DNA of 64,000 nt from CBDCCV01 sp965215025. Its GTDB lineage: Bacteria > Bacteroidota > Rhodothermia > Rhodothermales > Salinibacteraceae. The notes under the pieces are model-generated. The model had not been told where the DNA came from and made no database searches. It saw nothing but the letters and a program-made list of their open reading frames with translations. Where the stretch lies: assembly GCA_965215025.1 (NCBI GenBank), contig CBDCCV010000002.1, forward strand, positions 310,001-374,000, written 5' to 3'. Made by a program: the position numbers and the translations under genes. Each line of letters opens with the position of its first letter. Position 1 is the stretch's first letter. Below, piece by piece: positions 26,601 through 35,093 of the stretch.

Positions 26601-28108
26601 ACATCAGCGGATTTGACAAGGCCAAGCGCGTCGTACAGGGCACCGAACTGACGCTCCAAGCCTACACCGGAGGCGCCTTCTTGGTCAACAGCGATGTTTT
26701 CGTCAGCACCGAAAGTCAACTGGCTGGCCTATCACGAGACGGCACAGCGCAGACTACCGTGGTGGACGGCGTGCTGCACGTGGCTAATCCGTTCTCTACC
26801 TCACAAACGAATAGTCCAGTCATCGGAGCTGGCGTGGACGGGAAACTTGCGCTTCACCCCATAAACGAAGCGTTCGGGCCGCTGCCGCCGATCACCGGGC
26901 CGGCGAGGTCGGCAGCGCTGGCGTCGCGTGCATCGCAGCATCGCGCGCAGAGCCTTTCGGATGCCTTCGAGGAAGCGCCGTCGCTGCGGCTGCTCGCCCC
27001 GGCAGAGCGCGGTGCCGAAACCACCACAGGCGAACTGCTCAACGTAGAGGTCGCCGTCAGCGACACGGTGGGGCTGGAGTTCGTGAAAGTGCGCTTCCAA
27101 GGCGAGGTCTATTACTCCAGAGAGGCGTCCTACGGCCACGTCTTCAGTTTGCCGGTCACGAGTGCGGCCGTAGACTCGCAGCGCGTCGAAGCAACGGCTC
27201 TGTACGGACGCGACGGATTCTTCTTGCCGGCAGCCGACGCAGCGACCGTCTTCGTGTCTCCCTCGCAGCCCCCGGAAGCCTTCGAGGTGGCTCCGCTGGT
27301 TCAGGAGCTGCGCGTAGACGAGTTCGTGATGCCCCGCGCAGAGGCGACCTTTCCCAATGCCATTGCTAAGGTGAGCGGGCGTAGCGAGGCCTTGAGCGTG
27401 AGCATCGAGGACCCGTCCGTCGCTGCCTTCGACACAGAAGTAGGCGCATTCGAGGGTCGAGCCGTCGGCGAAACAGCCGCCGTGCTCTCCTACCGGGGCG
27501 TGAGCGACACGCTCTACATCGTCGTAGGAACGCCGGACGACGTCTTCATCCCTGTAGAACTGACCGACTTCACCGCCGTCGCAAGCGGGGACGACGTGGT
27601 GCTCGAATGGCAAACGGCCAGCGAGACGAATAATGCCGGCTTCGCCGTTGAGCAGCGCACGGACGAGACGTGGGAGCAAGTCGCCTTCGTAGACGGTGCC
27701 GGCACCTTGGCGCAGACGCGGCAGTACCGGCACCGCGTACCTGATCTCGCCCCCGGCACCCACGCCTTCCGCCTGAAGCAGACGGACTTCGACGGCTCCT
27801 TCGAGTACAGTCCGGAGGTCGAGGCGTCGGTCACACTCGCCGTCCCGGTTGCCGTGTCCGAACTCTACCCGAACCCGACGCCCGCCCGCGCGGCATTCAC
27901 GCTGGCCGTCCGCGAGGCGCAGCACGTACGCATTAGCATATACGACGTGCTTGGCCGCCGCGTCGCGGTGCTGCACGATGGCCCGCTCAAGGCCAACGAG
28001 CAGTATCAGTTCACCTTTAACAGCCGTGCTCTGGCATCCGGCCTCTACTTCGTACAGGTGAAGGGTGAGGGCTTCACCAAGGCACGCAAAGTAATGGTGG
28101 TGAGATAA
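23627..28108 (+). CDS. Main part of the T9SS-sorted beta-helix / IPT / lipase protein, downstream of the TAG
   Basis: 1,493 residues from a GTG; this start is arbitrary because the frame is open from 23432. Domains in order: right-handed beta-helix repeats (to about 24030); two IPT/TIG-like Ig domains (LAIASVEPNPVIGSDAPQ and LAITSVSPDPAVGSNADQ); further Ig-like modules; an alpha/beta-hydrolase at about 25750-26500 with LLLVHGLAGNYETWDDF and the nucleophile elbow VGHSMGGLVL; more beta domains; a module with PVELTDFTAVASGDDVVLEW; and a C-terminal type IX secretion sorting domain from about 27860 (LYPNPTPARAAFTL, YDVLGRRVAVL, GLYFVQVKG). As a whole it would be a cell-surface or secreted lipase/esterase. 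Without the N-terminal signal peptide this part cannot be exported normally. Confidence 0.7.
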   Translation: MANSAFRRNNYSGVWVRAEGDEEAEATITASRFEENGQAGVYVWDASATVRRTIAEGNQTGVSISGSSTVDLGTSSTDRENILQNNGSYDVRNNTSNTISAIGNFWGLTDASAIDARIYDDDERSSAGPVLFEPFLNEEPDLDDEPGLAIASVEPNPVIGSDAPQPFTINGSGFETGANVTLRDLTYDEVFPNRAVETLTSTEIVINPTFTSEPATWSVEVINPGGESTGQFVFEVVASGGLAITSVSPDPAVGSNADQPLTVRGSGFEPGAFVILDDLDDDQPPFENPDKTTFVSDAELVRQATFTPTTATWTAVVENPDGSQSAPFTFEVLAPDAEVNVPRLTASAASIPPGQSVQITGTRFTPGGSVELSVVGPAPFETVTQNRTASGDGSLNYTFASGGEPSGRYTVSALDVATGQSATRASFRVQQAPPEDVAAFRFIIPSEGESVLTGRPFQVQWQDELRPGAAYPTEGAQRTYSYTLEFSNDGGTTWQMVEDGIEGSGRVGSITTITAELQVDVSVAEARLRVTDEFQPQRKAVSPPFELTNIQPVANDLRVDLLHDYSYPNHREPSNRAGEVFGVAADGVSRIYLKVSNEGEGTIEEVTVRIADGRSGNRSNTRETIGAVKRADDIGGFSPEANDASETEATRSTANDEEGNYWFWYVAPEAFSTGAPGESDEAIRRVTATVEVTFAGEASPVITERTIRVVRPPLLLVHGLAGNYETWDDFRPAASALPFVYDRRFIAEEAVNIDKSGFVFTNAANYVLAEEGDSNYGSSVRKLIVEMRNKGYAANQALTVGHSMGGLVLRQAAELQDYQQDANYQQGGFFDRIITIGTPHLGSPWADLLEDVASEVTDILAQPVFSIDGLKPSTAAVRHFALWLERNQNDTDFLPGSLLRTVSAEGDPDGFAVIPTEAIGDLKASAPLTFSQTDVPTHLISTDLHEGDQNLPDVPIEVVQIVETAGDIFELGDRLLDMLSLLGIDVGDVLGDISGFDKAKRVVQGTELTLQAYTGGAFLVNSDVFVSTESQLAGLSRDGTAQTTVVDGVLHVANPFSTSQTNSPVIGAGVDGKLALHPINEAFGPLPPITGPARSAALASRASQHRAQSLSDAFEEAPSLRLLAPAERGAETTTGELLNVEVAVSDTVGLEFVKVRFQGEVYYSREASYGHVFSLPVTSAAVDSQRVEATALYGRDGFFLPAADAATVFVSPSQPPEAFEVAPLVQELRVDEFVMPRAEATFPNAIAKVSGRSEALSVSIEDPSVAAFDTEVGAFEGRAVGETAAVLSYRGVSDTLYIVVGTPDDVFIPVELTDFTAVASGDDVVLEWQTASETNNAGFAVEQRTDETWEQVAFVDGAGTLAQTRQYRHRVPDLAPGTHAFRLKQTDFDGSFEYSPEVEASVTLAVPVAVSELYPNPTPARAAFTLAVREAQHVRISIYDVLGRRVAVLHDGPLKANEQYQFTFNSRALASGLYFVQVKGEGFTKARKVMVVR

Positions 28109-28271
28109 GCTTTCTTTTGTGAGCGATCAGCGTGCACCTGCGGTGCGCTTCGCACTCAGCACGGCCCGCTACGGAGCGGGGAATGGTTCGCGTCACGCCG
28201 GAAACTTGCGCTGTCAAAGCCCTTTGAAAACGCAAGCCAATGATTCACACTCACTCTGAGGCTCGGCGGCC

Positions 28272-28523
28272 ATGCCCACCATCACCGTCCGCGACGTTCC
28301 CGCCTTCGTGCACGAGCGGCTCAAGCGCCGGGCCGAGGCGCATAACCGAAGCCTCAGCGGCGAGGTCATCGAGCTTCTGGAGCAGGCCGTGCTTGGCCCC
28401 CCCCCCGCCCGGCGGCTTGCCGAGTCCATCTTAGACGACCTGAAACGCGAGCAGAAGCGTACGCCGGCCTGGGATGCGAGCGCCGAGGAAATCAAACGCG
28501 CGATGCGAGAGGGCTTGGCGTGA
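28272..28523 (+). CDS. FitA-like ribbon-helix-helix antitoxin
   Basis: 83-residue Arc/MetJ-type protein. The N-terminal strand and helices MPTITVRDVPAFVHERLKRR and SLSGEVIELLEQAV match FitA-like antitoxins, and the C-terminal tail (EEIKRAMREGLA) would fit the toxin. It should bind the operator of its own operon and neutralise the PIN toxin, whose start codon overlaps its stop (GTGA). Codons 42-45 contain a run of ten C (28397-28406), a slippage-prone tract that could shift the frame and free the toxin. Confidence 0.87.
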   Translation: MPTITVRDVPAFVHERLKRRAEAHNRSLSGEVIELLEQAVLGPPPARRLAESILDDLKREQKRTPAWDASAEEIKRAMREGLA

Positions 28524-28945
28524 TTGCCGTTGACGCCATGATCCTGGCCTACGCGCTCATTGATGTGCCCGAACGCACAGGCGAGGTGAACCGAGCACTC
28601 GAGAGAGACGCCGAGATCGTCAGCCCGCCGCTCTGGCGGAGCGAACTCCGAAACGTGCTCCTGAAGTACGTCCGGGCCACAAACCCTGAGATCCCCGGCA
28701 GCGACCTCACGCTGGCCGACGCCCTGCGGAAGATGCGTCTGGCTGAGCGGCTCATTGCCGGGAACACGGCGGAGGTGGAGACCGACGAAGTCCTGCGCTT
28801 GGCCGACGCCTCGGGCCTCTCGGCCTACGACGCCGAGTACGTGGCGCTGGCGCTCCGTCTGGACGTGAAGCTCCTCACCACGGACGGGCCGGTGCTCCGC
28901 GCCTTTCCAAACGCGGCCGTGCATCCGAGGGACTTCGCGGGCTAA
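28520..28945 (+). CDS. PIN-domain toxin (FitB/VapC-like RNase)
   Basis: 141-residue PIN nuclease starting at a GTG that overlaps the antitoxin stop codon by four bases. Acidic metal-binding residues are present: Asp in MIAVDAMILAY, Glu in SPPLWRSELRNVLLKY, Asp in SAYDAEYVALAL and Asp in KLLTTDGPVLRAF. It is predicted to cleave RNA when the antitoxin is degraded. It is the second toxin-antitoxin pair in this window and is unrelated to the MNT/HEPN pair. Confidence 0.88.
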   Translation: MIAVDAMILAYALIDVPERTGEVNRALERDAEIVSPPLWRSELRNVLLKYVRATNPEIPGSDLTLADALRKMRLAERLIAGNTAEVETDEVLRLADASGLSAYDAEYVALALRLDVKLLTTDGPVLRAFPNAAVHPRDFAG

Positions 28946-29034
28946 ATCGCCCTCCTCGCGCTCTGACGGAGCGAGCGTGACGGCGGGCGTCTCAGACCCG
29001 CCTCCTCGATTCCTTCTCTTCTCGACTCATCCGC

Positions 29035-30909
29035 TCATTCTTCTTCCGCCCGCTCCATGACGAGCACGCTCAAGGGCGGGAGCGTGACGACGATGGAGGC
29101 CGCGCGGCCGTGCGAAGGGACCGGGTGCGACTCGACGCCGCCGTAGTTCCCCGTGCCGCTGCCGCCGTACGTCTCGGCGTCGGAGTTGAGGACTTCTTTC
29201 CACGTGCCACCCTTGGGCACGCCCAGGCGGTAGTTGTGGCGCGGGACGGGCGTGAAGTTGAACGCGAAGAGGAGGTTCTGCCCTTCGTTCCGGCGCAGGT
29301 AGGCGACGATGCTCTGCTCGCGGTCGCCGTGGTCGATCCACTCGAAGCCGCTGCCCTCGTCGTCCCAGAGGGCGGGGCGGCTGCGGTAGAGCGCGTTGAG
29401 GTCCTTCGTCCACCGCATGAGGTCGCCGTGGAGCGGGTCATCTGTCAAATGCCAGTCGAGCGAGCGGTCGTGGCTCCACTCGCGCTCCTGCCCAAACTCC
29501 GATCCCATGAAGAGCATCTTCTTGCCCGGATGGCCGATGAGGTGGCCGTAGAGGAGGCGCAGGTTGGCCGCTTTCTGCCAGGGGTCGCCCGGCATCTTCC
29601 CCCAGAGCGACCCCTTGCCGTGGACGACCTCGTCGTGCGAGAGCGGCAGCGTGAAGTGCTCTGAGAAGGCGTAGACGAGCGAGAAGGTGAGGTTGTCGTG
29701 GTGGTACTTCCGGTTGACGGGGTCCTCTTGCATGTAGTGGAGCGTGTCGTGCATCCACCCCATGTTCCACTTGTAGAGGAAGCCCAGGCCGCCGTTGTAC
29801 GTCGGCTGCGAGACGCCGGGCCAGGCCGTGGACTCCTCCGCCAGCGTAAGGGCCGTGGGGAAGCGCTCGAAGACGACCTCGTTCGTCTTCTGCAAGAGGC
29901 TGATGGCCTCGAGGTTCTCGCGCCCGCCGTAGGCGTTGGGCATCCAGTTCGGCCCGCGCGAGTAGTCGCGGTAGAGCATCGAGGCCACGGCGTCCACGCG
30001 CAGGCCGTCGATGTGGTACTTGTCGAGCCAGAAGAGCGCGTTCGAGAGGAGGAACGAGCGCACCTCGGGCCTTCCGAAGTCAAAAACGTACGTGCCCCAG
30101 TCGGGGTGGCGCTTCATGCGGTCATCGGCGTACTCGTAGAGCGGCGTGCCGTCGAAGTGCGGCAGCCCCTGCGGATCGGTGGCGAAGTGGCCTGGCACCC
30201 AGTCCAGGATCACGCCGATGCCGCGCCCGTGGAGGTAGTCCACGAGGTACATCAGGTCCTCAGGGCTGCCGTAGCGGAACGTGGGCGCAAAGTAGCCCAC
30301 GATCTGGTAGCCCCACGAGCCGTAGTACGGGTGCTCGGCCACGGGCATCAGCTCGACGTGCGTGAAGCCCATTTCCTCGACGTGATCGGCCAGCGGCTCG
30401 GCGATCTCGCGGTAGCTCAAGGACTCGGACTCGCTTTTCTTCCGCCACGACCCGAGGTGCACCTCGTAGATGGAGACGGGCTGGCCGAGCGTCTCGGGGC
30501 CTTTGCGGTTCTCCATCCACTCGTCATCGGACCACTCGAAGCGGCCCAGGTCGGTGATGATGGAGGCCATGCCCTCGGCCTGGCTGCCGGTGGGCGGCTC
30601 CAGGGCGAAGGAGAAGGGGTCGGCCTTGTCGGCGCGGTAGAAGCCGTTTTCGATCCGGTACTTGTAGTGGTGCCCCGGCTGCGCGCCGCGGACGTAGGCT
30701 TCCCAGCAGCCGCCCCCCGTGCGGCTCAAGGGGTGCGCCTCGGGATTCCACTCGTTGAACTCGCCGACGACGGAGACGCGCTCGGCGTTCGGCGCCCAGA
30801 CGGCGAACCAGGTGCCGGCCTGATTCGCGTGCGCGCCCAGGCGCTCGTAGCTCTCAAGGTGCGCGCCGTCGGTCCAGCGCTCGAAGTCTTGTTGGGTGAG
30901 GTGCGGCAT
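29035..30909 (-). CDS. glgB: 1,4-alpha-glucan branching enzyme
   Basis: GH13 subfamily 9 enzyme that makes alpha-1,6 branches in glycogen. 624 residues: an N-terminal CBM48 module (WFAVWAPNAERVSVVGEFNEW, residues 34-54) and the catalytic barrel with ELMPVAEHPYYGSWGYQ, nucleophile Asp306 (DGLRVDAVASM), acid/base Glu358/359 (LTLAEEST) and Asp426 (LPLSHDEVVHGKGS). It is shorter than E. coli GlgB because it lacks the first N-terminal domain. It shares orientation with treS, 172 bp downstream of that gene, and would branch GlgE product. Confidence 0.96.
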   Translation of the reverse strand: MPHLTQQDFERWTDGAHLESYERLGAHANQAGTWFAVWAPNAERVSVVGEFNEWNPEAHPLSRTGGGCWEAYVRGAQPGHHYKYRIENGFYRADKADPFSFALEPPTGSQAEGMASIITDLGRFEWSDDEWMENRKGPETLGQPVSIYEVHLGSWRKKSESESLSYREIAEPLADHVEEMGFTHVELMPVAEHPYYGSWGYQIVGYFAPTFRYGSPEDLMYLVDYLHGRGIGVILDWVPGHFATDPQGLPHFDGTPLYEYADDRMKRHPDWGTYVFDFGRPEVRSFLLSNALFWLDKYHIDGLRVDAVASMLYRDYSRGPNWMPNAYGGRENLEAISLLQKTNEVVFERFPTALTLAEESTAWPGVSQPTYNGGLGFLYKWNMGWMHDTLHYMQEDPVNRKYHHDNLTFSLVYAFSEHFTLPLSHDEVVHGKGSLWGKMPGDPWQKAANLRLLYGHLIGHPGKKMLFMGSEFGQEREWSHDRSLDWHLTDDPLHGDLMRWTKDLNALYRSRPALWDDEGSGFEWIDHGDREQSIVAYLRRNEGQNLLFAFNFTPVPRHNYRLGVPKGGTWKEVLNSDAETYGGSGTGNYGGVESHPVPSHGRAASIVVTLPPLSVLVMERAEEE

Positions 30910-30950
30910 TCGGTCGGGTGTGGAGGTGTGGGAGTGTGGGGGCGCGGGGG

Positions 30951-31074
30951 GACGACAGACGGTCGCTCCTCGTCATCCTGAACCGGAGGTGAAGGATCTC
31001 CTACGTCGAGAACCGCCTCAGCGGGGGGAGATCCTTCGCTTCGCTCAAGATGATGCCTACTGTCGTCCGTCGTC
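30951..31074. repeat. Nested inverted repeat between treS and glgB
   Basis: Inner arms run TCATCCTGAACCGGAGGTGA.. (30973-31001) and ..TTCGCTCAAGATGA (31027-31053), the widespread CATCCTGA/GAAGGATCTC dispersed repeat type. Outer arms GACGACAGACGG (30951-30962) and GTCCGTCGTC (to 31074) give a second layer like that at 54057-54158. Confidence 0.6.
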
Positions 31075-31081
31075 AACTGAG

Positions 31082-34000
31082 TTAGACGGCTTCCTCTTCT
31101 GGCTGGGCTTCGGCCGTGCCGTTGGAGCGGCCGGCGGCGCGGGGGGCGCCGTTTTCGAGGAGGCGGCGGAGGCCGCGCAGCGGGAGCCACGTCCACGTGG
31201 GGCGGTGGCTTAGCTCGTAGCGGACCTCGTAGAGCACCTTGTCGAGGAGGTAGGCCCAGAGGAGTTTGGCGCGCTGATCGGGCGGAGGGAGGAAGGCCTC
31301 GCCGGCGGCCGTGTCCGTGTAGCCGGCCAGGAAGGTGGCCTCGCACCAGCGGATGAGCGCGCCCGCCCAGGCGTCGAGGTCGGCGCCGGAGCGCTCTTCA
31401 GGCGCGGTGGTATCGCCGTTGGCGGGCTGCTGCGGGGTGGCCTTGTCACGGTGCTCTTGGTAGGCGGCCAGGACGGCGTACTCGATGGAGCGGAGCATCC
31501 CGGCCACGTCGCGCAGGGCGCTGTCCGGGCGGCGGCGCTCCTCCAGGGAGCGCGCCGGCTCGCCCTCGAAGTCGAGGAGGTAGAACTCGCCGTCGGCGCG
31601 GAGCGTCTGGCCGAGGTGGTAGTCGCCGTGGATGCGGATGCGCTCGGCGGTCGGCGCGTCATCGCCGGTTTCGAGAAGGGCGTCGAGGCGGTGGGTGATC
31701 TCGCTCCAGAGGGCGTCATCCGGCAGGTTATCCGGAGCGCCGTCGTGGCCTTGGAGGCGCTCGCGCGTCGTCTCGGCCTCCGCGCGGATGCGTTTGGCGA
31801 GGCGCTCGGCGTCGCCCGCTTCGCCTTCGACGGGGGCGAGGCCGGGCGCGGTGGCGCGGGCGAGGGCGCGGTGCATCTCCGCCGTGCGAATCCCTAAGAC
31901 GTGCGCCGTCGAGAGCATCTCCGAGGCGACCTCGTCGAGCCAGGGCGGGGCCGACTCGCTGGGCGGCTGCGCCCCCTCGGCGGCCGTGGGCAGGGGCGGC
32001 TTCGAGCCGGCCACGCGGTCGAAGAAGCGGCCCGTCATCTCCAGGGCGTAGTTCCAGCCGTCGGTCTCGACGGGCAGCGCTTCTTGCAAGATGCCCAGGG
32101 CGTACTTGTCGCGCCCGCGGCGGAAGTCAATCGAGCCGTGGAGGCGGGGGATGAACTTGAATCCCACCTCGGTGAGGTGGCCCAAAAGCTCGGTCTCGGG
32201 GTTGGCGCCGCGCTCGAGACGGCGGTAGAGCTTGATGAAGAACGTGTGGTCGATGATGGCCGACGAGTTCGACTGCTCGCCCGTCATCAGGCGCACCTCC
32301 TCGGCCTCGAAGCCGCGCACGGCGTCGGAGATCTCGGCGGCGTAGAGGCCTTTAAGCGAGCGGCCCTTGCTGCCGGACTTCCACCAGCGGAAGAGCGTGA
32401 GCCAGAAGTCGCGGTTGACGACGGCGTCGTGGAGGAGGCCGCGCCCCTCGGGGCCGTCGAGCCAGCAGAGCGCCGCGCCGGGCTTTTCTTCGAGGATGCG
32501 CTTTTTGTTCTCCTCGGCGTAGGCGGCGGCGAGGGGGAGGACGTACAGCTCGCGCCGGTCCTCCAGCTCCACGCGCAGGATGGAGAGGTACACGGGGAAG
32601 GGCCGCCGCTGGAGCCGCACGGCGTCGGCCAGCGAGACGCGGCGGATGCTCTGCCCCTTGGCGCCGAACCACCGCTGCACGCCGAGGTATTCGGGCAGGA
32701 GCCGTTCGAGCTGCTCGCGCCCACGCCCACGCGCCATCGTCGAGACGAGGATGTTCTCCAGGCCCTCGTGCACCTCGAGGACGGGCAGCTCGCCGCGCGC
32801 GCCGGCCTCGGCGGTGCGGAGCTGCGTCTGGCGTGCGGCCTCTTCAAGCATCACCGCCTCGGGCTTCAAGGCGAACCAGTAGAACCCATGCGGCGCTACG
32901 ACCATGTGGTACGGCTCCTCGCCGAAGACGGGGAAGGGCGACTGGCTGAACATCTCCACCGGCACCATGCCCTGGAGGCCTTCCGAGGGCGGGAAGTGCA
33001 CGCTCTGCGCGTAGCGCGAGAGGTTCGTCACCACGAGGATCTTCTCGCCCTCGTACGCGCGCGTGAAGGCCAGGACGCTCTGGTTCTCCACCGGGATCAA
33101 CTCGAACGAGCCGCGCCCGAAGGTCTTCTCGTGCTGCTTCCGGAGGGCTAGGAGGCGGCGCATGAAGTGGAGGAGCGAGTGCTCGTCGGATTCGGCGTCC
33201 TCGGCGTTGACGAACTCGAAGGCGTAGGGGCCGCGGTTCACCGGCGGCATGAAGAGCTTGTGGTGCGGCGCGCGCGAGAAGCCGCCGTTCTTGTCGGCCG
33301 ACCACTGCATGGGCGTGCGCACGCCGTTGCGGTCGCCCAGGAACGGGTCGTCGCCCATGCCGATCTCGTCGCCGTAGTAGATGATGGGCGAGCCTTTAAG
33401 CGAGAGCAGCAGCGCGTTCATAAGCTCGATCCGCCGCCTTTCGCCGCCGAGGAGCGGGGCCAGCCGGCGGCGGATGCCCACGTTGATGCGGAAGCGGTTG
33501 TCGGCGGCGTACTCGTGGTACATGTAGTCGCGCTCCTCGTCGGTGACCATCTCGAGCGTCAGCTCGTCGTGGTTCCGCAGGAAGATGGCCCACTGCGCTT
33601 CTTCGGGGATGTCGTTCGTGAGTTCGAGCATCTCCGTGAGCGGGCGGCGGTTCTCGCGCCGGAGCGCCATGTACATCCGTGGCATGATGGGGAAGTTGAA
33701 CGCCATCTGCACGCCGGTGCTCTTGCCGTCCTCATCGGCGCCGAAGTAGGGGAGCGTGTCCTCGGGCCACTGGTTCGCCTCGGCCAGGAGCACCTTGCCG
33801 GGGCCGTACCGCCCTTCGATCTCCTGGCGCAGCTCCTTGATGTAGTCTATCGTCTCGGGCAGGTTCTCCGACGAGGTCCCCTCGCGCTCGAAGAGGTACG
33901 GCACGGCGTCGAGGCGGAGGCCGTCCACGCCCTTGTCGAGCCAGAAGAACATCACCTCCTTCATGGCCTCGCGGACGGCGGGGTTGTCGTAGTTGAGGTC

Positions 34001-34522
34001 GGGCTGATGGGAGAAGAAGCGGTGCCAGTAGTATTTCTTCGCCTTCCGGTCGTAGGTCCAGTTCGAGACTTCGGTATCGGTGAAGATGATGCGGACCTCC
34101 TCGTACTTCTCCGTCGTCTCGCTCCAGACGTACCAGTCGTGCTTCTCAGAAGAAGGGTCGCGCGCCTCCTGGAACCACGGGTGCTGATCGGAGGTGTGGT
34201 TCAGCACCAGCTCGGTGATGACGCGCATCCCGCGCGCGTGGGCTTCATCGAGGAAGTGCTCGAAGTCCTCCATCGTCCCGTGGATGGGGAGGATCTTGAT
34301 ATAGTCAGCCGTGTCGTAGCCGTCGTCCTTCAAGGGGCTTTCGAGGAAGGGGAGGAGCCAGATCGTGTTCACGCCCAGGCTCTCGATGTAGGGGAGCTTC
34401 TGGCGCAGCCCCTCGAAGTCGCCAAAGCCGTCGTTCGAGGCGTCGAAAAAGGAGCGCACGTGCGCCTCGTAGATAACGGCGTCCTTGTACCAGAGCGGGT
34501 CGGAGAGGAAGTCGGTGGGCAT
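31082..34522 (-). CDS. treS: Trehalose synthase fused to maltokinase
   Basis: 1,146-residue bifunctional enzyme. The N-terminal GH13_16 trehalose synthase interconverts trehalose and maltose: WYKDAVIYEAHVRSFFDA at the start, nucleophile Asp205 (GLRLDAVPYL), Glu248 (VLLAEANQWPED) and Asp319 (FLRNHDELTLE). From about residue 600 follows a maltokinase (Pep2/Mak) that uses ATP to make maltose-1-phosphate: GEQSNSSAIID, the catalytic loop IHGDYHLGQ and the metal motif LLDFEGEP. Fusion of the two is known in several phyla. With GlgE and GlgB nearby, the complete GlgE route from trehalose to branched glucan is present. Confidence 0.96.
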   Translation of the reverse strand: MPTDFLSDPLWYKDAVIYEAHVRSFFDASNDGFGDFEGLRQKLPYIESLGVNTIWLLPFLESPLKDDGYDTADYIKILPIHGTMEDFEHFLDEAHARGMRVITELVLNHTSDQHPWFQEARDPSSEKHDWYVWSETTEKYEEVRIIFTDTEVSNWTYDRKAKKYYWHRFFSHQPDLNYDNPAVREAMKEVMFFWLDKGVDGLRLDAVPYLFEREGTSSENLPETIDYIKELRQEIEGRYGPGKVLLAEANQWPEDTLPYFGADEDGKSTGVQMAFNFPIMPRMYMALRRENRRPLTEMLELTNDIPEEAQWAIFLRNHDELTLEMVTDEERDYMYHEYAADNRFRINVGIRRRLAPLLGGERRRIELMNALLLSLKGSPIIYYGDEIGMGDDPFLGDRNGVRTPMQWSADKNGGFSRAPHHKLFMPPVNRGPYAFEFVNAEDAESDEHSLLHFMRRLLALRKQHEKTFGRGSFELIPVENQSVLAFTRAYEGEKILVVTNLSRYAQSVHFPPSEGLQGMVPVEMFSQSPFPVFGEEPYHMVVAPHGFYWFALKPEAVMLEEAARQTQLRTAEAGARGELPVLEVHEGLENILVSTMARGRGREQLERLLPEYLGVQRWFGAKGQSIRRVSLADAVRLQRRPFPVYLSILRVELEDRRELYVLPLAAAYAEENKKRILEEKPGAALCWLDGPEGRGLLHDAVVNRDFWLTLFRWWKSGSKGRSLKGLYAAEISDAVRGFEAEEVRLMTGEQSNSSAIIDHTFFIKLYRRLERGANPETELLGHLTEVGFKFIPRLHGSIDFRRGRDKYALGILQEALPVETDGWNYALEMTGRFFDRVAGSKPPLPTAAEGAQPPSESAPPWLDEVASEMLSTAHVLGIRTAEMHRALARATAPGLAPVEGEAGDAERLAKRIRAEAETTRERLQGHDGAPDNLPDDALWSEITHRLDALLETGDDAPTAERIRIHGDYHLGQTLRADGEFYLLDFEGEPARSLEERRRPDSALRDVAGMLRSIEYAVLAAYQEHRDKATPQQPANGDTTAPEERSGADLDAWAGALIRWCEATFLAGYTDTAAGEAFLPPPDQRAKLLWAYLLDKVLYEVRYELSHRPTWTWLPLRGLRRLLENGAPRAAGRSNGTAEAQPEEEAV

Positions 34523-34558
34523 GTGCGGGAGGGATGCAAAAACGTTTGGTTAAAAGAA

Positions 34559-34641
34559 CTCCCCCTTTAAAGGGGGCCGGGGGGATGTCGAGAGTTGGCG
34601 CCGCCCTCAACATCCCCCTTGATCCCCCTTCAAAGGGGGAG
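34559..34641. repeat. Family B G5/C5 hairpin element, left of the DUF559 gene
   Basis: An 83-bp inverted repeat. The left arm CTCCCCCTTTAAAGGGGG.. (34559-34588) and the right arm ..CCCCCTTCAAAGGGGGAG (34610-34641) are near-complementary, and each arm is itself palindromic. A homologous element lies at 52830-52906. The right arm ends nine bases from the DUF559 stop codon. Confidence 0.8.
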
Positions 34642-34649
34642 ACGCTCGG

Positions 34650-35033
34650 TCAGGGCGAAGCGTCAGACTCGTGCACGCGAAGCCAACCTTCGATGGCGCG
34701 GATCACGTTTTCGGTGTCGTGGAGCACGTCGCGGTCGTTGAAACGTAAGAAACGCACACCGAGCCGTTCCAGTCGCTTTTGTCGATGCGCGTCTTCTTCG
34801 AGCCGTCCGTCGTGGCTGCGGCCATCTACCTCGATGGCGAGCATGAGGCCGGGGCAGAAGAAGTCTACGACGTAGCGGTCTATGGGGCGCTGCCGGTAGA
34901 ACGAAAGCCCGTGCACTTGCTTTCTGCGGAGCCGGTGCCAAAGCTTCTTCTCAGCGGGCGTCGTTCCTTTACGCAGTCGCCGCGCCAGCGCCTTCAACTC
35001 AGGTCGGTACGGGATGATACGACGTCGGGACAC
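34650..35033 (-). CDS. DUF559 (Vsr-like endonuclease fold) protein
   Basis: 127 residues with the DUF559 hallmarks: an N-terminal basic helix ARRLRKGTTPAEKKLWHRLR, YRQRPIDRYVVDFFCPGLML, AIEVDGRSHD (the PD-(D/E)XK-type core) and LGVRFLRFNDRDVL. The fold is shared with Vsr and restriction endonucleases; function is unknown. The gene interrupts the treS-glgE arrangement and is bracketed by G5/C5 repeats, nine bases from one and 40 bases from another, which suggests that gene and repeats arrived or move as a unit (inference). Confidence 0.88.
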   Translation of the reverse strand: MSRRRIIPYRPELKALARRLRKGTTPAEKKLWHRLRRKQVHGLSFYRQRPIDRYVVDFFCPGLMLAIEVDGRSHDGRLEEDAHRQKRLERLGVRFLRFNDRDVLHDTENVIRAIEGWLRVHESDASP

Positions 35034-35073
35034 AAGCAGTGCATTTCAGGTTGTTGATAAAGGGGCGCAATCA

Positions 35074-35093
35074 TTCCCCCTTCAAGGGGGGAA
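35074..35093. repeat. Family B half-element, right of the DUF559 gene
   Basis: TTCCCCCTTCAAGGGGGGAA is a palindrome with one mismatch and matches one arm of the 34559-34641 element. It lies 40 bases upstream of the DUF559 start codon. Confidence 0.7.

Larger units (their letters stand above)
23111..28108 (+). pseudogene. Giant secreted lipase-like gene interrupted by an in-frame TAG
   Basis: One reading frame of 1,666 codons runs from the ATG at 23111 to the TAA at 28106-28108 and is broken only by TAG at codon 107 (23429-23431). The N-terminal piece has a signal peptide (ending IPTAEAQ) and the start of a beta-helix (VSGTIEEDTRW, VDPGVVVKFAANGTLTF). The stop is created at the junction of an exact 18-bp tandem duplication (23413-23448). 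Loss of one copy restores the frame without changing any other residue. It is either a recent pseudogene, a reversible off state or a sequencing/assembly artefact. Confidence 0.8.
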
